A DNA stretch of 64,000 nucleotides, from NCBI GenBank assembly GCA_963817885.1, contig CAWFQE010000002.1:1469445-1533444 (forward strand). The letters are read 5' to 3'. Positions 58,268 to 64,000 of this stretch are shown here, piece by piece. Positions within the stretch are counted from its first letter, which is position 1. Every line of letters begins with the position of its first letter. The position numbers and the translations under genes are program-made. The notes below the pieces were generated by a model. The model was not told where the DNA came from. It was given only the letters and a program-made list of their open reading frames with translations, and made no database searches. Source of the DNA: CAVOHU01 sp963817885. Lineage in GTDB: Bacteria > Acidobacteriota > Vicinamibacteria > Vicinamibacterales > JAKQTR01.

Positions 58268-61200
58268 ATGAGAAACTTCGTCGCCGCTCTCGTTGCCGGA
58301 TTCGCTTTGACCGTCGGTCGGCCACGCCGAAGCCCAGGTCCTCACCTTCAACGAGCTCGCGCCGACCGATAACCCGATTCGGACCACTCTGACCTGTGGC
58401 GAGACCAGCGGGTTCCGCTTCCTTTCCGACCACTTTCACGTCATCGGCACCGCAACCAACACCCAGTTTTCGTCCAACGGTACGACCCATATCGGCTACG
58501 AGTCCAATCGCGGATATCCGATCACCATGACGCGTGTGGGACGCGGCACGTTCTCGCTGCTGTCGCTCGATGTGGCCGAGTTCTGGGTCGTCGCCAGTGC
58601 CGGACCACCCGGACGCCCAGATGCTGACGATTACCGGCATCCGGCAAGGCGGCGGGACGGTGTCTCATACCGTGAACCTGGACGGCCTCTGCGACGGCGA
58701 CGGGCGGCGTCGTCGACTTCGAGCACTTCGTGCTTCCAGATACGTTCGTCGATCTGACCTCGGTGGTGTTCACCGGGCTGCGCGTCGGCAATGAAGAAGG
58801 CGGCGTGGCGCTCGACAACATCGAGTATCGGCTGTCGGTCCCGGACCGCCGATCGGCGCATGCGTGTTGGTTCCGGAAACGCCCACGGTGGTCCTCACCA
58901 GTCCGGCTCCCGGGATGGTGGCGGGCACGGTGCCGGTCCAGGCCACCGCGACCGACGATGTCGGCGTGGTCGGGGTCCAGTTCAAGCTGGACGGCGTGGC
59001 GCTGGGCGCGGAAGTCCTCGTGCCGCCCTACGTCCGGTCCTGGGATACCACCACGGTGGCGGATGGCGCGCATACGCTCACCGCCGAGGCCCGGGATGCC
59101 GCCAACAACCTCGGCACCTCGTCGGTCGTGGTCACGGTCCGGAACACCCCGGTCACCAGCGTCTCGTATTACGTCGAGCTGAACGGGATCAACGACTACC
59201 TGAGCCGTGCCGGATGCCGACAGCCTGAGTTTCGGCAACGGCGTGGCCGACACGCCGCTGACCATCGAAACCTGGTTCCGGCCCGACACCATGGCCCGCA
59301 AGCAGAACCTGGTCAGCAAATGGTGGGAGGGCGCGGTCCGGGAGTACCGCCTCTATATCGTGCCGGGGCGCGCTCCGGCTGGACCTGCGCGACGGGAGCA
59401 CGCAGACGACGGTGTCGGCCATTGCGAACAATCTCGACGGGGCTGGCGGGCGGCTGGCATCACCTCGCCGTCACCTACGATGGCCGGGGCGGGGTGACGG
59501 CCGCCAACGGCATCACCTTCTACATCGACGGCGTGGTGGTCCCGGTGACGCGCTACAACAACGCGGCCTATGTCGCGATGGAGCACTGGACCGCGCCCCT
59601 GCAGGTGGGCCGGGAAACCGACCAGCTTCCAGCAGTACGACGGCGCGCTCGATGAACTCCGCCTGTGGAATGTCGTGCGCACGCCGAGTGAGATCCAGGC
59701 CGCCATGCTGTCGGAACTGACCGGCGCCGAGCCGGGCCTGGTCGCCTACTGGCGCTTCAACGAGGGCGCGGGGACGACGGTGCGGGACGAGGGGCCCGGC
59801 CATCACACGGCGACCCTGTACAACACCGTCACCTGGATGGCGGGCGGGCCGCTGGCGCCCGATGTCACCGCGCCGGATATCACCAATATCGCCACCAGCA
59901 ACCTGACCAGCGCCAGCCTCACCGTCACCTTCACCACGAGCGAAGTGGCCACCGGCTGGGTGGCCTACACGGCGGGCACCGCCTGTCCCTGCACCGAGGT
60001 CTATAGCGCCGCGCCCGGCACCACGCACGTCGTCACCCTGACCGGCCTGGCGCCGGACACGGCTCTACCAGTATCAGGTCCAGGCCCGCGACGCCGCCGG
60101 GAACCTCCAGGTGGCGCCGCCCTCGAGCTTCCGGACGCTGGCGGTGTCGCTGGATACGATCCCGCCCACGGTGGTCCTCACCAGTCCGGCTCCCGGGATG
60201 GTCGCGGGCACGGTGCCGGTCCAGGCCACCGCGACCGACGATGTCGGCGTGGTCGGGGTCCAGTTCAAGCTGGACGGCGTGGCGCTCGGCGCGGAACTCC
60301 TCGTGCCGCCCTACGTCCGGCCTGGGATACCACCACGGTGGCCGATGGCGCGCACACGCTCACCGCCGAGGCCCGGGATGCGGCCAACAACCTCGGCACC
60401 TCGTCGGTCGTGGTCACGGTCCAGAACACCCCGGTCGCCAGCACCCCGCATTACGTCGAGCTGAACGGGATCAACGACTACCTGAGCCGTGCCCGATGAT
60501 GACAGCCTGAGTTTCGGCAACGGCGTGACCGACTCGCCGCTGACCATCGAAACCTGGTTCCGGCCCGACACCATGGCCCGCAAGCAGGACCTGGTCAGCA
60601 AATGGTGGGAGGGCGCGGTCCGGGAGTACCGCCTCTATATCGTGCCGGGCGAGCTCCGGCTGGACCTGCGCGACGGGAGCACCCAGACGACGGTGTCGGC
60701 CATTGCGAACAATCTCGCGGGGCTGGCGGGCGGCTGGCATCACCTCGCCGTCACCTACGATGGCCGGGGCGGGGCGACGGCCGCCAATGGCATCACCTTC
60801 TACATCGACGGCGTGGTGGTCCCGGTGACGCGCTACAACAACGCGGCCTATGTCGCGATGGAGCACTGGACCGCGCCCCTGCAGGTGGGCCGGGAAACCG
60901 ACAGCTTCCAGCAGTACGACGGCGCGCTGGATGAACTCCGCCTGTGGAATGTCGTGCGCACGCCGAGTGAGATCCAGGCCGCCATGCTGTCGGAACTGAC
61001 CGGCGCCGAGCCGGGCCTGGTCGCCTACTGGCGCTTCAACGAGGGCGCGGGGACGACGGTGCGGGACGAGGGGCCCGGCCATCACACGGCCACCCTGTAC
61101 AACACCGTCACCTGGATGGCGGGCGGGCCGCTGGCGCCCGATGTCACCCCGCCGGATATCACCAATATCGCCACCAGCAACCTGACCAGCTCCAGCCTCA

Positions 61201-62986
61201 CCGTCACCTTCACCACCAGCGAAGTGGCCACCGGCTGGGTGGCCTACACGGCGGGCACCGCCTGTCCCTGCACCGAGGTCTATAGCGCCGCGCCCGGCAC
61301 CACGCACGTCGTCACGCTGACCGGCCTGGCGCCGGACACGGCTCTACCAGTATCAGGTCCAGGCCCGCGACGCCGCCGGGAACCTCCAGGTGGCGCCGCC
61401 CTCGAGCTTCCGAACGCTGGCGCGTGTCGCTGGATACGATCCCGCCCACGGTGGTCCTCACCAGTCCGGCTCCCGGGGTGGTCGCGGGCACGGTGCCGGT
61501 CCAGGCCACCGCGACCGACGATGTCGGCGTGGTCGGGGTCCAGTTCAAGCTGGACGGCGTGGCGCTCGGCGCGGAACTCCTCGTGCCGCCCTACGTCCTG
61601 GCCTGGGATACCACCACGGTGGCCGATGGCGCGCACACGCTCACCGCCGAGGCCCGGGATGCGGCCAACAACCTCGGCACCTCGTCGGTCGTGGTCACGG
61701 TCCAGAACACCCCGGTCGCCAGCACCCCGCATTACGTCGAGCTGAACGGGATCAACGACTACCTGAGCCGTGCCGGATGATGACAGCCTGAGTTTCGGCA
61801 ACGGCGTGACCGACACGCCGCTGACCATCGAAACCTGGTTCCGGCCCGACACCATGGCCCGCAAGCAGGACCTGGTCAGCAAATGGTGGGAGGGCGCGGT
61901 CCGGGAGTACCGCCTCTATATCGTGCCGGGGGAGCTCCGGCTGGACCTGCGCGACGGGAGCACGCAGACGACGGTGGCGGCCATTGCGAACAATCTCGCG
62001 GGGCTGGCGGGCGGCTGGCATCACCTCGCCGTCACCTACGATGGCCGGGGCGGGGCGACGGCCGCCAATGGCATCACCTTCTACATCGACGGCGTGGTGG
62101 TCCCGGTGACGCGCTACAACAACGCGGCCTATGTCGCGATGGAGAACTGGACCGCGCCCCTGCAGGTGGGCCGGGAAACCGACAGCTTCCAGCAGTACGA
62201 CGGCGCGCTGGATGAACTCCGCCTGTGGAATGTCGTGCGCACGCCGAGTGAGATCCAGGCCGCCATGCTGTCGGAACTGACCGGCGCCGAGCCGGGCCTG
62301 GTCGCCTACTGGCGCTTCAACGAGGGCGCGGGGACGACGGTGCAGCGACGAGGGGCCCGGCCATCACACGGCGACCCTGTACAACACCGTCACCTGGATG
62401 GCGGGCGGGCCGCTGGCGCCCGATGTCACCCCGCCGGATATCACCAATATCGCCACCAGCAACCTGACCAGCGCCAGCCTCACCGTCACCTTCACCACCA
62501 GCGAAGTGGCCACCGGCTGGGTGGCCTACACGGCGGGCACCGCCTGTCCCTGCACCGAGGTCTACAGCGCCGCGCCCGGCACCACGCACGTCGTCACGCT
62601 GACCGGCCTGGCGCCGGATACGGCTCTACCAGTTTGAGGTCCAGGCCCGCGACGCCGCCGGGAACCTCCAGGTGGCGCCGCCCTCGAGCTTCCGCACGCT
62701 GGTGGTGTCGCTGGATACGATCCCGCCCACGGTGGTCCTCACCAGTCCGGCTCCCGGGGTGGTCGCGGGCACGGTGCCGGTCCAGGCCACCGCGACCGAC
62801 GATGTCGGCGTGGTCGGGGTCCAGTTCAAGCTGGACGGCGTGGCGCTCGGCGCGGAACTCCTCGTGCCGCCCTACGTCCGGTCCTGGGATACCACCACGG
62901 TGGCGGATGGCGCGCATACGCTCACCGCCGAGGCCCGGGATGGGGCCAACAACCTCGGTCGGCTATCTGGAGGGAGCTTCCGTTGA
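58268..62986 (+). CDS. Giant secreted LamG/Fn3-like/Ig-like repeat protein, many frameshifts
   Basis: About 1570 codons from ATG 58268 (GAGG just upstream) with a signal peptide (RNFVAALVAGFALT). A unique N-terminal domain (TFNELAPTDNPIRTT, FSSNGTTHIGYESN, DLTSVVFTGLRVGNEEGGVALDNIEY) is followed by an Ig-like domain (TVVLTSPAPGMVAGTVPVQA). Then come three tandem units of LamG (ADSLSFGNGV, TIETWFRPDTMARKQ, GGWHHLAVTYDGRGG, DELRLWNVVRTPSEIQAAML), Fn3-like (TVTFTTSEVATGWVAYT) and Ig-like domains. The reading frame breaks several times; some breaks recur at the same site in each unit (59207, 60489, 61770; about 60062, 61340, 62625). The fourth Ig domain stops early at 62958. No PEP-CTERM signal is seen. 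LamG domains bind glycans or protein, so a matrix adhesin is likely. Confidence 0.65.
59206..62958 (+). repeat. Three tandem 1.28-kb repeats (LamG-Fn3-Ig)
   Basis: Units start at about 59206, 60488 and 61769 (period 1281-1282 bp, 427 codons) and are about 97-98% identical by eye. Unit 3 ends within its Ig-like part at about 62958, where the sequence leaves the repeat. Unit 1 contains extra or missing bases not present in the others (for example near 59370, 59432 and 59629). Confidence 0.85.
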
Positions 62987-63216
62987 TTGCAGACCGCGCT
63001 GAAGAGGGATAGGCGCATCCTGAAGCGTCGAAGGCGCGGTAGGAATCCGTTCCGAAGAACACCTTCGACATACGGAGATGCGCCGTGGGCGGCAATCTCA
63101 AGCCGGTCGCGAGACTGAAATCCGTGGCATGACTACGTGCTCATTTCTCCAGGACCGGTGTAGCAGAACCCGCCACACGCATGCCGGACCCGAGACACCC
63201 CGCCCACCGCTTTAAA
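62987..63216. other. Gap between LamG and beta-helix genes
   Basis: A 230-bp gap between convergent genes; no repeat, hairpin with T-run or small gene could be supported. Confidence 0.4.
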
Positions 63217-64000
63217 CTAGCGAACGATCCTGACTCCCACGGGCGCCGCAGGGATCCGCCCGATTGATTCAGTTCCGGTGATGTAGGCACCAACGGGAGC
63301 GAGGTCCGTATTTGAGCCGTTGCTGTTGAGATCGAGAAGATCAACGCCGATGCTCCGTGCAGGGGAGCCGGCCTGCAACCGGAAGTCATGTTGGGCAGCG
63401 TTGACGAACATCGGGTCAGCACTTATCGAGGTCGGGCTTGCGGTATCCTGCGCGAAGGCACTCTTCCATTGAGAGAGCGAGTAGTTGGTCGCATACACAA
63501 TGGCAAAAGTGCCGAATGTCCAGTAGATGTTGTGCTTGAACGCCATTCTGGCATCGGTGAGGTTTCGCTGCGGTTCCAGCTTTATAGTTGATGGCATACG
63601 TCGCGGAATTGGCGACGATGTTGTTGTAGAACATGTGGCCCGCGTTGTCCGCGAGGTCGCCGTTCACGCCGAAGCCAACATTGCAGTCGTATAGCGTGTT
63701 GTTCACGAATCTGGCGTTCTTGGGCGGGCTGTCGTTCACATCGAATCTCCAGATCCGCATTCCTTCTGAAGATGTGTTGTAGACGACATTCTGGTAGATG
63801 TTGAGGGGGGCGTCCGCCGTGTTGGGACTTCGATGGACGATGATGCCGATGCCGACGTCGTGCACGAGATTGTAGCGAATGGCGAAGCTGCCGGTGTCCG
63901 TCATCGGAGCCTTGATGAAGATGCCGCTGCCTGCCGCGGTAATCTCGTTGTGCTCGATGACGACATCTCCGGACGTGTACACCTGGACCCCGCAACCGTT
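63217..64000 (-). CDS. Right-handed parallel beta-helix protein, 3' end only, one frameshift
   Basis: The gene runs off the right edge, so the start is missing. About 260 C-terminal residues are visible. The repeating pattern of a right-handed beta-helix (pectate-lyase/NosD-like) is clear: VVIEHNEITAAGSGIFIKA, FAIRYNLVHDVGIGIIVHRS, LNIYQNVVYNTSSEGMRIWR, ARFVNNTLYDCNVGFGV, MFYNNIVANSATYAIN. The frame changes near 63585, followed by HNIYWTFGTFAIVYATNYSL, ISADPMFVNAAQHDFRLQAGSPA and LAPVGAYI, a normal end for such proteins. Many members bind or cleave polysaccharides and are secreted; the catalytic site cannot be judged. It faces the LamG gene and may belong to the same surface/matrix gene set. 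Confidence 0.75.

Noticed and set aside
58268..62986. PEP-CTERM signal at the end of the LamG protein
   Set aside because: The frame after the last Ig-like domain ends in RLSGGSFR or CRPR; no PEP motif, hydrophobic stretch and basic tail in any frame near the end.

Overview
The window is a GC-rich chromosomal segment that looks like a soil or aquatic Acidobacteriota, most plausibly of the Vicinamibacteria type. This is inferred from family content: two acidobacterial-style VWFA-related secreted proteins, a sortilin/BNR-repeat giant, M28, M14 and S9-like secreted hydrolases, and a complete exosortase/PEP-CTERM locus. No rRNA, tRNA, CRISPR array, phage or transposase was recognised. Many genes carry apparent single-base frameshifts, densest at 29.5-31.6 kb and 58.3-63.6 kb. 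The flanking frames stay family-like, so most are probably indel errors of a long-read assembly; broken genes are therefore given as one feature with the frameshift stated.

Left part (1-37.8 kb): mostly exported catabolic or envelope proteins in short transcription units. In order: an aromatic amino acid ammonia-lyase, an S9-like hydrolase, a VWFA-type protein, a GH31 glycosidase, a CotH-like protein, gamma-glutamyltranspeptidase, an ECF sigma/FecR-type pair, an M28 peptidase fused to a cyclophilin-like domain, an Asp/Glu racemase with an ATP-grasp ligase, a CsgG/TPR protein, a CapA-type protein, a second VWFA protein, a thioredoxin-fold protein, a dienelactone hydrolase, an FHA-GAF-HD-GYP regulator, an EF-P paralogue of EfpL/YeiP type, a cupredoxin, two M14 carboxypeptidases, a BNR-repeat protein and an HDOD protein. 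Intergenic spaces hold a dispersed composite repeat of about 400 bp (copies near 18.2-18.7 and 32.9-33.3 kb, partial copies near 1.75 and 9.0 kb).

Right part (38-64 kb): an exosortase A (XrtA)/PEP-CTERM neighbourhood. Two tandem PEP-CTERM cargo genes are followed by the TPR lipoprotein PrsT. Next come two paralogous FG-GAP/VCBS-type repeat proteins, one with seven Ig/MBG-like repeats. A same-strand run then encodes a PQQ-type dehydrogenase lipoprotein, a VanZ-like protein, the XrtA-type polysaccharide deacetylase, XrtA fused to EpsI, a FemAB-like protein and two GT4 glycosyltransferases, with stop/start overlaps from exosortase onward. Last are a LamG/Ig protein built of 1.28-kb tandem repeats and the 3' end of a beta-helix protein.

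The most interesting signal is regulatory. Near-perfect sigma-54 (-24/-12) promoters lie upstream of both PEP-CTERM genes and the LamG gene, and weaker but positionally conserved ones lie upstream of both VCBS paralogues and perhaps prsT. This suggests a sigma-54-controlled regulon of exosortase cargo and large repeat adhesins, made together with an exopolysaccharide.
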